Positions 25,016 through 34,111 of a stretch of 64,000 nucleotides of DNA are shown here, in pieces. The DNA is taken from the NCBI RefSeq assembly GCF_001695625.1, contig NZ_MBPN01000008.1:31021-95020 (forward strand), given 5' to 3'. The DNA comes from Pseudomonas defluvii (GTDB taxonomy: Bacteria; Pseudomonadota; Gammaproteobacteria; Pseudomonadales; Pseudomonadaceae). The notes beneath the pieces are model-generated. The model was not told where the DNA came from and made no database searches. It saw nothing but the letters and a program-made list of their open reading frames with translations. A program made the position numbers and the translations under genes. Positions within the stretch are counted from its first letter, which is position 1; every line of letters begins with the position of its first letter.

Positions 25016-25915
25016 ATGAGTAAAGTCAGTGTTTTGGTGGTGGATGATGCGCCCTTCATCCGCGATCTGGTAAAGAAATGCCTGCGCAATGCCTTTCCCG
25101 GCATCGTGACCGAAGATGCGGTCAACGGTCGCAAGGCTCAGGCAATCTTGTCCCGTGAGGCCTTTGACCTGGTGCTGTGCGACTGGGAAATGCCGGAAAT
25201 GTCGGGTATTGAGCTGCTGACCTGGTGTCGCCAGCAGGAGTCGATGAAGGCGTTGCCCTTCATCATGGTGACCAGCCGTGGCGATAAAGAAAACGTTGTC
25301 CAGGCTATCCAGGCTGGCGTTTCGGACTTTATCGGCAAGCCGTTCACGAACGAGCAGTTGCTGACCAAGGTCAAGAAAGCCTTGTCCAAGGTGGGCAAGC
25401 TCGACGCACTGCTGTCCAGCGCGCCGACCCGCGCCAACTCCGCGTTTGCCAATGATTCGTTGAGCGCCCTGACCGGCGGCAAGGCCGAAACCGTCAAGCC
25501 GACGGCTGCACCCGCGGTTGCCCCAGCCAAGCCGCTGATCAATGCACCCACGCCACAGGCCAAAGCGGCAGCTCCGGCCGGTCGTGGTCAAGGCCAACTG
25601 CGCTTGCCAAGTGGTACTCAGCCCTGTGTGATCAAGGCCCTGAGCCTCAAGGAAGCCCTGATTGTGGTGCGCCGCAGTGAGACACTGCCGCAAGTGCTGG
25701 AAGGCGCGGTGCTCGACCTGGAGCAGGGCGAAAGTGCTGAAACCGCACGCTTGAACGGCTACCTGCATGCGGTAGCGGCCTTGGAGCCAAGGCCGGACAG
25801 CGACTGGTTGCAGATTACGTTCCGTTTCGTCGACCAGGACGCGCAGAAGCTCGACTACGTTTCGCGGCTGATTGCCCGGGGTACGGCGCAGAAGCACTTC
25901 ACCCCCGGCGCCTGA
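25016..25915 (+). CDS. Response regulator with C-terminal PilZ-like domain
   Basis: A 299-residue protein. Residues 1-122 are a receiver domain: acidic pair DD at 10-11, phosphoacceptor Asp56 in LVLCDWEMPEMSG, Thr in MVTSRGD and Lys in FIGKPF. An Ala/Pro-rich linker runs from about 140 to 195. The last 100 residues (from PSGTQPCVIKALSLKEALIVVRR to FRFVDQDAQKLDYVSRLI) look like a degenerate PilZ fold without the RxxxR motif, so c-di-GMP binding is doubtful. The start at 25016 follows AAAAGGAG. There is no kinase gene alongside; it is downstream of phoU, behind a terminator. Its partner and output are unknown. Confidence 0.8.
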   Translation: MSKVSVLVVDDAPFIRDLVKKCLRNAFPGIVTEDAVNGRKAQAILSREAFDLVLCDWEMPEMSGIELLTWCRQQESMKALPFIMVTSRGDKENVVQAIQAGVSDFIGKPFTNEQLLTKVKKALSKVGKLDALLSSAPTRANSAFANDSLSALTGGKAETVKPTAAPAVAPAKPLINAPTPQAKAAAPAGRGQGQLRLPSGTQPCVIKALSLKEALIVVRRSETLPQVLEGAVLDLEQGESAETARLNGYLHAVAALEPRPDSDWLQITFRFVDQDAQKLDYVSRLIARGTAQKHFTPGA

Positions 25916-25930
25916 TCCGCCTCGTCGACG

Positions 25931-26007
25931 CCTGTAGGGCCTGCTGCATGCCCTACAGGTCAGTTCTACCAGGCCATCCTGCGGGTTACCCTGCCGGTAA
26001 CCCGCAG
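25931..26007. terminator. Two hairpins between the response regulator and the CNNM gene
   Basis: CCTGTAGGGC (25931-25940) pairs with GCCCTACAGG (25950-25959), and CTGCGGGTTACC (25979-25990) pairs with GGTAACCCGCAG (25996-26007). Both are perfect, neither has a T tract. They lie between convergent genes, so they probably end or protect transcripts from both sides. Confidence 0.5.
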
Positions 26008-26012
26008 TGCGG

Positions 26013-27353
26013 TCAGTCGAGCTTGAGAACCTTGGCCAGCACGATCTTCGGCCCTTTCATCTTTTTGATGATGATTCGCAGGCCTTCGACTTCCAGCACT
26101 TCTTCCTCTTCCGGTACCCGCTTGAGGGTCTCATAGACCAACCCGGCGAGCGTTTCGGCTTCGATGTGGTCCAGGTCAACGCCAAGCAGGCGTTCAACCT
26201 TGAACAACGGCGTATCGCCCCGCACCAGCAGTTTGCCCGGTTGGTAGGCGAGAATGCCGCGTTCGGCCTTGCGGTGCTCGTCCTGAATATCGCCGACCAG
26301 CACTTCCAGTACGTCTTCCATGGTCAGGTAGCCGATGACCTTGCCGTCGGCTTCCTCGACCAAGGCGAAGTGCGCACCGCCCTGGCGGAACTGCTCCAGC
26401 AGTTGCGACAGCGGCATATGCCGGGAAACGCGCTCCAGTGGTCGGGTCAGCTCGGCCAGGTTGAAGGACTCCGGAATATGATCCAGGTCGGCCAGTTCCA
26501 GCAGCAGGTCCTTGATATGCAGCAGGCCGATAAATTCACCACGCTCCGTGTCATAGACCGGGTAGCGGCTGAACTTGTGTCGGCGGAACATCGCCAGGAT
26601 GTCCTTGAGGGGGGCGTTGGCTTCCAGGCTGACCATGTCTTCCCGGGAGTTTGCCCAGTCGACGACTTCCAGCTCACCCATCTCCACTGCCGAGGCCAAT
26701 ACGCGCATGCCTTGGTCGCTTGGGTCTTGCCCACGGCTTGAGTGCAGGATCAGCTTGAGTTCTTCTCGGCTGTAGTGGTGCTCATGGTGTGGCCCAGGCT
26801 CGCCTTGGCCAGCGATCCGCAGGATGGCGTTGGCACTGGCGTTGAGCAGGTAGATCGCCGGGTACATCGTCCAGTAGAACAGGTACAGCGGCACGGCTGT
26901 CCACAGCGACAACAGCTCAGGCTTGCGAATGGCCCAGGATTTTGGCGCCAGCTCACCGACCACGATGTGCAGGTAGGAAATGACAAAGAAGGCACTGAAG
27001 AACGAGACCGCCTTGATCACTTCTGGCGACTGCACGCCAACGGCGCCCAGCAGGGGTTCGAGCAGGTGAGCGAAAGCCGGCTCACCGACCCAGCCCAGGC
27101 CCAGCGAGGCGAGGGTGATGCCGAGTTGGCAGGCCGACAGGTAGGCGTCCAGTTGGCTGTGTACGGTGCGTAGGATGTGCCCGCGCCAGCCATTCTTATC
27201 AGCGATGGCCTCGACCCGGGTCGAGCGCAGCTTGACCATGGCGAACTCGGCGGCAACGAAGAAGCCGTTGAGCAGAACCAGTAGCAGCGCGAAGAGAATC
27301 ATGCCGAAATCGGCGAAGAGTGAAGCGAGGCTAAAACCAGCGGAAGGGTCCAT
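26013..27353 (-). CDS. CNNM/CorC-HlyC family transporter protein with CBS domains
   Basis: A 446-residue inner-membrane protein. The first 200 residues form a DUF21 transmembrane domain (GMILFALLLVLLNGFFVAAEFAMVKLRSTRVE; LGITLASLGLGWVGEPAFAHL; VVGELAPKSWAIRKPE). Two CBS domains follow (about 225-345), and a CorC_HlyC domain ends the protein. The family is linked with magnesium and cobalt export or homeostasis; the old name hemolysin is misleading. It is convergent with the response regulator and lies downstream of phoR, in the same direction, with 115 bases between. Confidence 0.9.
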   Translation of the reverse strand: MDPSAGFSLASLFADFGMILFALLLVLLNGFFVAAEFAMVKLRSTRVEAIADKNGWRGHILRTVHSQLDAYLSACQLGITLASLGLGWVGEPAFAHLLEPLLGAVGVQSPEVIKAVSFFSAFFVISYLHIVVGELAPKSWAIRKPELLSLWTAVPLYLFYWTMYPAIYLLNASANAILRIAGQGEPGPHHEHHYSREELKLILHSSRGQDPSDQGMRVLASAVEMGELEVVDWANSREDMVSLEANAPLKDILAMFRRHKFSRYPVYDTERGEFIGLLHIKDLLLELADLDHIPESFNLAELTRPLERVSRHMPLSQLLEQFRQGGAHFALVEEADGKVIGYLTMEDVLEVLVGDIQDEHRKAERGILAYQPGKLLVRGDTPLFKVERLLGVDLDHIEAETLAGLVYETLKRVPEEEEVLEVEGLRIIIKKMKGPKIVLAKVLKLD

Positions 27354-27398
27354 GATGGATTTTTAAGGGGTCCGTCTTCTGAAGAAATAGAGAGATGC

Positions 27399-27420
27399 TG
27401 CGCCGACTTCTGTCGGCGCA
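27399..27420 (-). terminator. Hairpin downstream of phoR
   Basis: TGCGCCGAC (27399-27407) pairs with GTCGGCGCA (27412-27420) over a 4-base loop, 48 bases after the phoR stop. There is no good T tract, so intrinsic termination is uncertain. Confidence 0.4.
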
Positions 27421-27468
27421 AGTGGGCCAATGTAGCGGCTGAAGGCGCAAATGCCTAGTGGCGCGCGT

Positions 27469-28779
27469 TCAGGAGACGTTTTGCAGGGCCAGTTGTGTGG
27501 CCGCAAAATGGCAGGTAAAGGTGCTGCCGTGGCCCAGGACGCTGCTGATCTCCAGGCGACCACGATGGCGCAGCAGCACATGCTTGACGATTGCCAGGCC
27601 CAGGCCGGTGCCGCCGGTATTGGAGGCACGGCTGGAGTCGACCCGGTAGAAACGCTCAGTCAGGCGCGGCAGGTGCTTGGGGTCGATGCCGATCCCGGAG
27701 TCCTGCACGCTCAGGTGCGCACCTTGGCTATCGCTCCACCAGCGGATGCGGATCTGGCCGCCATCCGGGGTGTATTTCACGGCGTTGAAGATCAGGTTGG
27801 AAAAGGCGCTGCGCAGTTCTGCTTCGCTGCCTTTGAGGTACACGTCGCCTTCGGTTTCCAGCGTGATGTTCTGGTTGCGTTGCCCGGACAAGGCTTTGGC
27901 GTCACCTTTGATCGACTGCAGCAGGGCATTGATCGCCACCGGTTGGTTGTCCGAGGGGTAGTCGGTGGCTTCCAGCTTGGCGAGCAGCAGCAGGTCGTTG
28001 AGCAGGGTTTGCATCCGCCCACCTTGCTGCTGCATCTGTTGCAGCGCCCGTACCCAGCGCGGGTTGACGTCTTCGACGTTGTCCAGCAGGGTTTCCAGGT
28101 AACCGGCTATTACCGTCAGCGGTGTGCGCAGTTCGTGGGACACGTTGGCGACGAAGTCCTTGCGCATCTGTTCAAGCTGATGAATGCGGGTGACATCGCG
28201 CACGAGCATCAAATGCTCGTTGTTGCCGTAGCGGGTGATGTGCAGCTGCACGCGCAGGCGGTCATTGATCGGCGAGGGAATTTCCAAGGGTTCAAGGTAG
28301 TTCTCCTGTTCGAAGTACTCCTTGAAGCGAGGATGGCGAACCAGGTTGGTGACCGGTTGGCCGCTGTCCTGTGGGGTCTTGAGGCCCAGTAGGGTTTCTG
28401 CGGCACGGTTCCACCACTCCAGGTTACCGTCGCTGTCGAGCATGATCACCGCATCCTTCAGTGCGGCGGTCGACTCCTGAACGCGGTCGATGACCGCTTG
28501 CAGGCGTCCGCGAACGCGCTGATCGCGACGTTGCAGGTGATAGATGCTATCGAAAACCTCGCCCCACAGGCCGTAGCCATCGGGCGGCGCTTCGTCGACC
28601 TGATGCAGCCGCAGCCATTCGTGCAGGCGCAGGAGTTGCTTTAAGGTCCAGCCCAGATAGAGCCCCAGGCCCAGCGCCAGGCTCCATCCATAATAGCCGC
28701 TGACAAGGCCTGCCAGCAGGCAGACCGTGATCAACAGCAACATGTGGCGAATCAGTGTGCCATGCCAGTTCTGGTTCAA
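27469..28779 (-). CDS. phoR: Phosphate regulon sensor histidine kinase
   Basis: A 436-residue membrane kinase that phosphorylates PhoB when phosphate is scarce. Two membrane segments lie at about residues 11-48, a PAS domain at about 95-200 (DAVIMLDSDGNLEWWNRAAETLLG), the HisKA His215 in FVANVSHELRTPLTV and the ATPase N and G boxes in LIFNAVKYTPDGG and GTGLGLAIVKHVL. It follows phoB with 61 bases between and is expected to share its transcript. It is likely held in check by PhoU and the Pst transporter. Confidence 0.96.
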   Translation of the reverse strand: MNQNWHGTLIRHMLLLITVCLLAGLVSGYYGWSLALGLGLYLGWTLKQLLRLHEWLRLHQVDEAPPDGYGLWGEVFDSIYHLQRRDQRVRGRLQAVIDRVQESTAALKDAVIMLDSDGNLEWWNRAAETLLGLKTPQDSGQPVTNLVRHPRFKEYFEQENYLEPLEIPSPINDRLRVQLHITRYGNNEHLMLVRDVTRIHQLEQMRKDFVANVSHELRTPLTVIAGYLETLLDNVEDVNPRWVRALQQMQQQGGRMQTLLNDLLLLAKLEATDYPSDNQPVAINALLQSIKGDAKALSGQRNQNITLETEGDVYLKGSEAELRSAFSNLIFNAVKYTPDGGQIRIRWWSDSQGAHLSVQDSGIGIDPKHLPRLTERFYRVDSSRASNTGGTGLGLAIVKHVLLRHRGRLEISSVLGHGSTFTCHFAATQLALQNVS

Positions 28780-28840
28780 TTAGCGGAACATCCTTTCCAG
28801 AGGCAGCTGCGCGCTGCAAGCCGATGCGCGCGTTGACGCT

Positions 28841-29530
28841 TCAGCTTTTAGTCGAAAAACGGTAGCCGGTGCCACGAACGGTTTGTACCAGATTCTCGTA
28901 GGCTTCACCCAGCGCTTTGCGCAGGCGACGAATATGCACATCGACAGTGCGCTCTTCAACGTAGACGTTTCCGCCCCAGACCTGATCAAGCAGCTGACCA
29001 CGGGTGTAGGCGCGCTCCTGGTGGGTCATGAAGAACTGCAGCAAGCGGTATTCGGTCGGCCCCATTTCGGCAGGTTTGCCATCGATGGTTACGCGGTGGC
29101 TGATCGGATCGAGCAGCAACCCACCCACTTCGATGGGTGCTTCGCCGTCACTTGGGCCGGCGCGGCGCAACACGGCTTTGAGGCGTGCCACCAGCTCTCG
29201 TGGCGAGAATGGCTTGGTGATGTAGTCGTCAGCGCCGACTTCCAACCCCTGGATCTTGTTGTCTTCCTCACCCTTGGCAGTGAGCATGATGATCGGGATG
29301 TCGCCAGTCAGTTCATCGCGCTTCAGGCGTCGGGCCAGTTCGATGCCCGAGGTGCCAGGCAGCATCCAGTCGAGCAGGATCAGGTCGGGCTTGCGGTCGA
29401 CGATGATGGCATGCGCCTGCTGCGAATTTTCTGCTTCAAGGCATTCATAGCCGGCCATTTCCAATGCAACGGCGATCATCTCGCGAATCGGCGCTTCGTC
29501 GTCGACGATTAGAATGTTTCTGCCAACCAT
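28841..29530 (-). CDS. phoB: Phosphate regulon response regulator
   Basis: A 229-residue OmpR/PhoB-type regulator. The receiver has the acidic pair at 10-11, Asp54 in [10 protein letters not shown] and Lys in [11 protein letters not shown]. The C-terminal winged helix runs from about 130 to 229 with [29 protein letters not shown] and [12 protein letters not shown]. It binds TGTCAT direct repeats; such a site precedes its own gene, as well as pstS and pstC in this window. phoR follows. Confidence 0.97.
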   Translation of the reverse strand: MVGRNILIVDDEAPIREMIAVALEMAGYECLEAENSQQAHAIIVDRKPDLILLDWMLPGTSGIELARRLKRDELTGDIPIIMLTAKGEEDNKIQGLEVGADDYITKPFSPRELVARLKAVLRRAGPSDGEAPIEVGGLLLDPISHRVTIDGKPAEMGPTEYRLLQFFMTHQERAYTRGQLLDQVWGGNVYVEERTVDVHIRRLRKALGEAYENLVQTVRGTGYRFSTKS

Positions 29531-29582
29531 GCTTTAACCTCTTACCATTCAGGTGTCTTGGCCCGCATTAGATAACGGAATT

Positions 29583-29600
29583 ATTGCAGTCGTGTGACAG
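29583..29600 (-). promoter_or_regulatory. Pho box of phoB
   Basis: On the minus strand CTGTCAC (29600-29594) and CTGCAAT (29589-29583) are 11 bases apart. A -10 hexamer TCTAAT (29572-29567) follows exactly 10 bases after the box. The second half-site is imperfect, which suggests a weaker autoregulated promoter. Confidence 0.75.
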
Positions 29601-29676
29601 GTCGTAGGCGCTTGCAGCAACATTCTGTTACTGAGCTAGGCTTAAAGCTCACTCCCGAGAACAGAAGGTGGATCCA

Positions 29677-30051
29677 ATGACACGACATACGCTGAACTGG
29701 ATGGCGCTTTTCACGGTAGCGGCACTGGCCTTGCCGGGGGTGGCCTTGGCCGAATATGCCATGGAAAAGGACGGCATGCTTGTCGATGCACATGGCATGA
29801 CCCTTTATACCTTTGACAAGGATATGGGGGGCAAGTCGATGTGCAGTGGTGAGTGTGCCAAGAACTGGCCGCCGCTGATGGTCAAGGCCGGCGAGAAAGC
29901 CGAGGGTGAATGGACGCAGATCAAGCGTGATGACGGTACGATGCAGTGGGCCTACGATGGCAAGCCGGTGTACACCTTTATCAATGACAAGAAAGCCGGC
30001 GATATGTTTGGCGACGGTATGAAGGACGTCTGGCACGTGGCCAAACCCTGA
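29677..30051 (+). CDS. Exported secreted-repeat (COG4315-type) protein
   Basis: A 124-residue exported protein with a signal peptide ending near residue 25 (ALALPGVALA). Two related modules follow, one with GMTLYTFDKD and a CSGECAKNWPPL segment, and one with GKPVYTFINDKK and the ending DVWHVAKP. This matches the small secreted-repeat family of unknown function, often called lipoprotein with conserved repeat; there is no lipobox here. The ATG at 29677 begins the signal peptide; a GTG at 29668 is possible. It is divergent from phoB, but the Pho box faces phoB. Confidence 0.85.
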   Translation: MTRHTLNWMALFTVAALALPGVALAEYAMEKDGMLVDAHGMTLYTFDKDMGGKSMCSGECAKNWPPLMVKAGEKAEGEWTQIKRDDGTMQWAYDGKPVYTFINDKKAGDMFGDGMKDVWHVAKP

Positions 30052-30083
30052 GCGCCGCCCAAATGCTGACCGCCCAAGGGCGG

Positions 30084-30974
30084 TCAGCGTAGTGCGTAGT
30101 CGAGCACGATACCGATAAACACCAGCAGGCCTGCCCAGTGGTTGTGCAGGAAGGCCTTGAAGCATGACTCGCGATCCAGTTTGCGGGTCGACCAGTATTC
30201 CCAGGCAAAGCACAGTGCCGCGGCCACCAGCCCCAGGTGGAACCAGCCACCGAGGCCGAAACGATTGCCGGCCATCAGCAGGCAGGCCAGCGACAACCCC
30301 TGAAGCGTCACAATGATGAACCGGTCGGCTTCGCCGAACAGGATGGCGGTGGACTTGACCCCGATTTTCAGGTCGTCATCACGGTCAACCATGGCGTAGT
30401 AGGTGTCGTAGCCTACGGTCCAGAGCAGATTGGCAATGTACAGAAGCCAGGCGATGGCCGGCAGCTCGCCGGTTTCGGCGGTGAAGGCCATGGGAATGCC
30501 CCATGAATAGGCCGCACCCAGGACTACCTGTGGGTAGTAGGTATAGCGCTTCATGAACGGGTAGCAGGATGCCAGCGCCACTGCGCCGAACGACAGCCAG
30601 ACCGTGGTGGTATTGGTGCACAGCACCAGTGCGAAGCTTACGCCTACCAGCAGGGCGAACAACGTCAGGGCTTCGCGGCCGCTGATCTTGCCGCTGGCCA
30701 ATGGCCGTTCGGCGGTGCGTTTGACATGGCCATCGACCTTGCGGTCGGCGAAGTCGTTGATCGCGCAGCCTGCTGCCCGCATCAGGACGACCCCGAGGGT
30801 GAAAATCAGCACGTTGGCCAGCGACGGCGAGCCCTTGCCGGCGATCCATATGGCAGACAAGGTCGGCCAGAGCAGCAGGTAGATGCCGATTGGCTTGTCC
30901 ATCCGGCTCAGTTGGATGAAGTCCCAGGCACGGGGGTGCAGGCGATTGAGGGACTTGAGCAGGCTCAGGTACAT
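30084..30974 (-). CDS. ubiA: 4-hydroxybenzoate polyprenyltransferase
   Basis: A 296-residue inner-membrane prenyltransferase that attaches the polyprenyl tail to 4-hydroxybenzoate in ubiquinone synthesis. Its two Asp-rich magnesium motifs are visible: [16 protein letters not shown] (about residue 70) and [17 protein letters not shown] (about 190). There are about eight membrane segments. The start at 30974 follows GGAGGACTGCTG and overlaps the stop of ubiC by one base (TGATG), so translation is coupled. Confidence 0.95.
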   Translation of the reverse strand: MYLSLLKSLNRLHPRAWDFIQLSRMDKPIGIYLLLWPTLSAIWIAGKGSPSLANVLIFTLGVVLMRAAGCAINDFADRKVDGHVKRTAERPLASGKISGREALTLFALLVGVSFALVLCTNTTTVWLSFGAVALASCYPFMKRYTYYPQVVLGAAYSWGIPMAFTAETGELPAIAWLLYIANLLWTVGYDTYYAMVDRDDDLKIGVKSTAILFGEADRFIIVTLQGLSLACLLMAGNRFGLGGWFHLGLVAAALCFAWEYWSTRKLDRESCFKAFLHNHWAGLLVFIGIVLDYALR

Positions 30975-31537
30975 CAGCAGTCCTCCTGACGGATATTCGC
31001 GGCGTGCCACAGCGCCGGTAGAAAAGTTTCAGCAACCAAAACGCTCAACGCGCCACGGTCGAAGCGAGAACGCCTTGCCCACAGTCGATCACAGGCAGCA
31101 TCCGGCGGTAGCCAGGCCGAAGGGTAGCGGCATACTTCAATGGCCTGGCGGGTAAACCCGCGATCACAAAACAACAGTTCGCCGAGCGACCGACTGCCAA
31201 GGCTCTCCAGGTCCAGCCCATCCTCTTCCAGTGCACTGCGGGCCGCCACGCTGCGGGCGAACACCCAGGGCTGGTCTTGCCCGAGCAAGTACACTTCGCG
31301 TACCCAGCCTTCGCTGCCAGGTGCCAGCCCGAGTGCCTGGCACTCATCGTCGCGGAGCATCTGCCAGCCTTCGCAAAGGGGTGTCACGCAGAATTGATCG
31401 GCGGATAATTGAGTCAGTCGACGGGTCAGGGAACCTTGGTCGAACAACCAGTCGAGGGTTGGCGCGTCGACAGAGGCGGTCGGCAGCGACTGTGGCTGCC
31501 AGTACGGAGTAGGCGCTAGCGAAGTTTCGTACGGCAC
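30974..31537 (-). CDS. ubiC: Chorismate pyruvate-lyase
   Basis: A 187-residue enzyme that splits chorismate to 4-hydroxybenzoate and pyruvate, supplying UbiA. Family segments are [37 protein letters not shown] (with a key Arg) and [11 protein letters not shown] near residue 120. I chose the GTG at 31537 (V/M-PYETS), because Pseudomonas homologues begin MPYE; a start at 31603 would add 22 unlikely residues. It leads the ubiCA operon. Confidence 0.92.
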   Translation of the reverse strand: MPYETSLAPTPYWQPQSLPTASVDAPTLDWLFDQGSLTRRLTQLSADQFCVTPLCEGWQMLRDDECQALGLAPGSEGWVREVYLLGQDQPWVFARSVAARSALEEDGLDLESLGSRSLGELLFCDRGFTRQAIEVCRYPSAWLPPDAACDRLWARRSRFDRGALSVLVAETFLPALWHAANIRQEDC

Positions 31538-31694
31538 GGTAGGTATGCGGTTACAGGCCAGTGAGGTGGCGAGCTTAGCATGATTGCCCGTTCCGGCTTG
31601 CATCGTGGCGTCGCCCTCCAGTACAAAGCCTTCCTGATGGTCGCCACCGCACGTTGCAGAGCGACCACGCCAAGCCTGAGTAGGAACCTTAGCA

Positions 31695-31862
31695 ATGAAA
31701 AAGTGGCAATGTGTGGTGTGTGGGCTGATTTACGACGAGGCCGAAGGCTGGCCGGATGACGGTATCGAGCCGGGTACCCGCTGGGAAGATGTGCCTGCAG
31801 ACTGGTTGTGCCCGGACTGCGGTGTGGGCAAGAGCGATTTCGAAATGATCGCCATCGGCTGA
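31695..31862 (+). CDS. rubA: Rubredoxin
   Basis: A 55-residue iron protein. Two CxxC pairs bind one iron: CVVCG (residues 6-10) and CPDCG (39-43), with the family's IYDEAEG and [14 protein letters not shown] between. It carries electrons from the following rubredoxin reductase, for instance to alkane hydroxylases or in oxidative-stress defence. No hydroxylase gene lies here, so a general redox role is likely. The reductase starts 30 bases later. Confidence 0.97.
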   Translation: MKKWQCVVCGLIYDEAEGWPDDGIEPGTRWEDVPADWLCPDCGVGKSDFEMIAIG

Positions 31863-31892
31863 TCGATTTTTTAACGTACAAGGAAGCACTTC

Positions 31893-33041
31893 ATGACGGC
31901 TCCAGTGGTGATTGTCGGTACGGGTCTTGCGGGATACAACCTCGCCCGTGAGTTTCGCAAGCTCGACGGCGAAACGCCGTTGCTGCTGATCACCGCCGAT
32001 GACGGGCGCTCCTATTCCAAGCCCATGCTGTCCACCGGCTTTGCCAAGCAGAAGGATGCTGATGGCCTGAGCATGGCCGAGCCTGGCGCCATGGCTGAAC
32101 AGCTCAAGGCGGAAGTGCGCACGCACACCCGTATCAGCGGCATCGATCCAGGGCACAAGCGGGTGTGGATTGGCGAAGAGGCCGTGGCCTATCGGGACCT
32201 GATCCTGGCCTGGGGCGCGGAAACCGTGCGGGTATCGGTTGACGGCGATGCGAGCGAGGCGATTTTCCCGATCAACGATCTGGAAGACTATGCGCGCTTT
32301 CGGGCTGCTGCCGCAGGCAAGCAGCGGGTGCTGATTCTCGGTGCCGGCCTGATCGGTTGCGAGTTCGCCAACGACCTGAGCAGTGGTGGTTATCAGGTCG
32401 AGCTGGTCGCGCCGTGCGAGCAGGTCATGCCCACCCTGCTGCACCCGGCGGCGGCCCGAGCCGTGCAGGCTGGCCTGGAGGGGTTGGGTGTGCGCTTTCA
32501 CCTTGGCCCGGTACTGACCCGTCTGCAGCGCGCAGCGGATGGCCTGGAAGCCCACCTGTCCGATGGCCGAGTGATTGCCTGCGACCTGGTGGTATCGGCG
32601 GTCGGGTTGCGCCCACGTATTGATCTGGCTGCGGCGGCGGGCCTGTTGGTGAACCGTGGCGTGGTGGTCGACCGTACATTGCGCACCTCGCATGCGAACA
32701 TCTACGCGCTGGGCGACTGTGCCGAAGTGGATGGGCTCAACCTGCTCTATGTGATGCCATTGATGAGCTGTGCACGTGCCTTGGCCCAGACCCTTGCGGG
32801 CACGCTGACAACGGTTAGCTATGGGCCTATGCCGATCACGGTGAAAACACCGGTATGCCCGCTGGTGATTTCACCGCCGCCGCGTGGCAGCGAGGGGCAA
32901 TGGCAGGTCGAAGGGCAGGGTGCTGACCTCAAGGTGCTGTGCCATGATGCCGATGGGAACCTGTTGGGCTACGCACTGACCGGTACTGCGGTGATGGAAA
33001 AACTGGCGCTGAACCGCCAGTTGCCCGCGCTGATGGCGTGA
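31893..33041 (+). CDS. Rubredoxin-NAD(+) reductase
   Basis: A 382-residue flavoprotein that moves electrons from NADH to rubredoxin. The FAD site [13 protein letters not shown] (about residue 8) and the NAD site [15 protein letters not shown] (about 150) are clear, and the second FAD motif is [11 protein letters not shown] near 270. The length is normal for AlkT/RubB enzymes. It forms an operon with rubA, and the pair is divergent from ubiCA. Confidence 0.93.
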   Translation: MTAPVVIVGTGLAGYNLAREFRKLDGETPLLLITADDGRSYSKPMLSTGFAKQKDADGLSMAEPGAMAEQLKAEVRTHTRISGIDPGHKRVWIGEEAVAYRDLILAWGAETVRVSVDGDASEAIFPINDLEDYARFRAAAAGKQRVLILGAGLIGCEFANDLSSGGYQVELVAPCEQVMPTLLHPAAARAVQAGLEGLGVRFHLGPVLTRLQRAADGLEAHLSDGRVIACDLVVSAVGLRPRIDLAAAAGLLVNRGVVVDRTLRTSHANIYALGDCAEVDGLNLLYVMPLMSCARALAQTLAGTLTTVSYGPMPITVKTPVCPLVISPPPRGSEGQWQVEGQGADLKVLCHDADGNLLGYALTGTAVMEKLALNRQLPALMA

Positions 33042-33229
33042 ATACCGGGCGTTTTGTCGGATTTACCTCTCCTTTGCCAACACAAAGGTCGCTCAGAGAC
33101 TGGCGCGGCTTTGGGCGGCGTGCCATTCTCACACCCGTCTGCCGCAGTTTAGAGCCTGCGGCCCCTTGGGCGCTGCTCCCTGGGAGCAGCACGGCATAAC
33201 AACAAAAAATCCGTCAAAGAGGCTTCACT

Positions 33230-33505
33230 ATGCGTAAACCAGAACTCGCCGCAGCTATTGCTGAAAAGGCTGACCTCACCAAAGAGCAGGCCAATCGCGT
33301 GCTCAACGCCGTACTCGAAGAGATCACCAGCGCCCTGCACCGCAAAGACAGTGTGACCCTGGTGGGTTTCGGCACCTTCCTGCAACGCCATCGTGGTGCC
33401 CGTACGGGCAAGAACCCGCAAACCGGCGAGCCGGTGAAGATCAAGGCCAGCAATACCGTCGCGTTCAAACCTGGCAAGTTCCTCAAGGACAGCGTCAACC
33501 CATGA
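33230..33505 (+). CDS. HU family DNA-binding protein
   Basis: A 91-residue histone-like protein. MRKPELAAAIAEKADLTKEQANRVLNAVLEEI forms the helical dimer part, and VTLVGFGTFLQRHRGARTGKNPQTGE the beta arm with the signature GFGTF and the RxGxNPQTG tip. It is the HU type known as HupA in P. putida, but I leave the symbol blank, because several HU paralogues exist. A palindrome (GCTGCTCCC and its complement, 33172-33190) lies in the leader, and a bidirectional terminator follows. Confidence 0.93.
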   Translation: MRKPELAAAIAEKADLTKEQANRVLNAVLEEITSALHRKDSVTLVGFGTFLQRHRGARTGKNPQTGEPVKIKASNTVAFKPGKFLKDSVNP

Positions 33506-33529
33506 TGCCTCCAGGCAACTGATGTCATG

Positions 33530-33560
33530 AAAAACGGGTGCCCAGGCGGCGCCCGTTTTT
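33530..33560 (+). terminator. Terminator after the HU gene
   Basis: AAAAACGGGTGCC (33530-33542) pairs with GGCGCCCGTTTTT (33548-33560) with one T-G wobble and a 5-base loop. The A and T ends make it work in both directions. Confidence 0.9.
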
Positions 33561-33713
33561 ATTTGCCTGCTCCGGCGTGTTATTGAAACACACCGTTTTG
33601 GCGGCTTTCACGACAATTGCCGGGCGCCTTTGTGAAAAGCTGGAAGGCGTATGGTGTTTTCGCAGCGAGACTATAAACTGCTTCGCCAGTCACTTTTTAG
33701 CCGAGGCGTGCAC

Positions 33714-34088
33714 ATGAAGTTTCGCTTTCTTCTCTGGGCTCTGGGATTGCTCATGGCCAAGGCCAGTCGTAACAACCCAGCGTTCCAGCAGCAACTGACC
33801 GACAAGAACCTGGTGTTTCAACTGCAGACCCTGGATGGCAAGGTCGCTCGGCATTTCATCGTCAAGGACCTTCGCGTCAGCAGCAAGGCCGGCACCCATC
33901 CGCAGCCGGCGTTTGCGATAGCCTTCAAGGATGCGGCCTACGGTTTTGCCACGTTGCAGGCCAAGAACAAGCAGTTGGCTTTCATGCAGGGGATTCAGGA
34001 CAAGAGCATTCAGATCAAGGGTAATCCGGCCCTGGTGGTCTGGTTCCAAGGCCTGACCAAGTTCCTGAAACCGAAAAAGCAGGCCTGA
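33714..34088 (+). CDS. SCP2 sterol-binding-like domain protein
   Basis: A 124-residue protein. The first 15 residues are hydrophobic (MKFRFLLWALGLLMA) and could be a signal anchor. The rest (FQQQLTDKNLVFQLQTLDGKVARHFIVKDLRVSS, PAFAIAFKDAAYGFATLQ, IKGNPALVVWFQGL) follows the pattern of SCP2 lipid-binding domains. Some databases call homologues helicase, for which I see no motif. The start at 33714 was chosen over 33651, since the latter adds 21 residues of non-hydrophobic sequence. Function unknown. Confidence 0.75.
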   Translation: MKFRFLLWALGLLMAKASRNNPAFQQQLTDKNLVFQLQTLDGKVARHFIVKDLRVSSKAGTHPQPAFAIAFKDAAYGFATLQAKNKQLAFMQGIQDKSIQIKGNPALVVWFQGLTKFLKPKKQA

Positions 34089-34111
34089 CCGCCGAGGGCC
34101 AGGCCACGTGG

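Noticed and set aside
24035..25897. A 620-codon minus-strand open frame opposite phoU and the response regulator
   Set aside because: It spans two well-supported plus-strand genes and has no recognisable domain.
33172..33190. The GCTGCTCCC palindrome before the HU gene as a terminator
   Set aside because: No T tract follows, and it lies within the promoter/leader region of the HU gene, where an operator or mRNA element is as likely.
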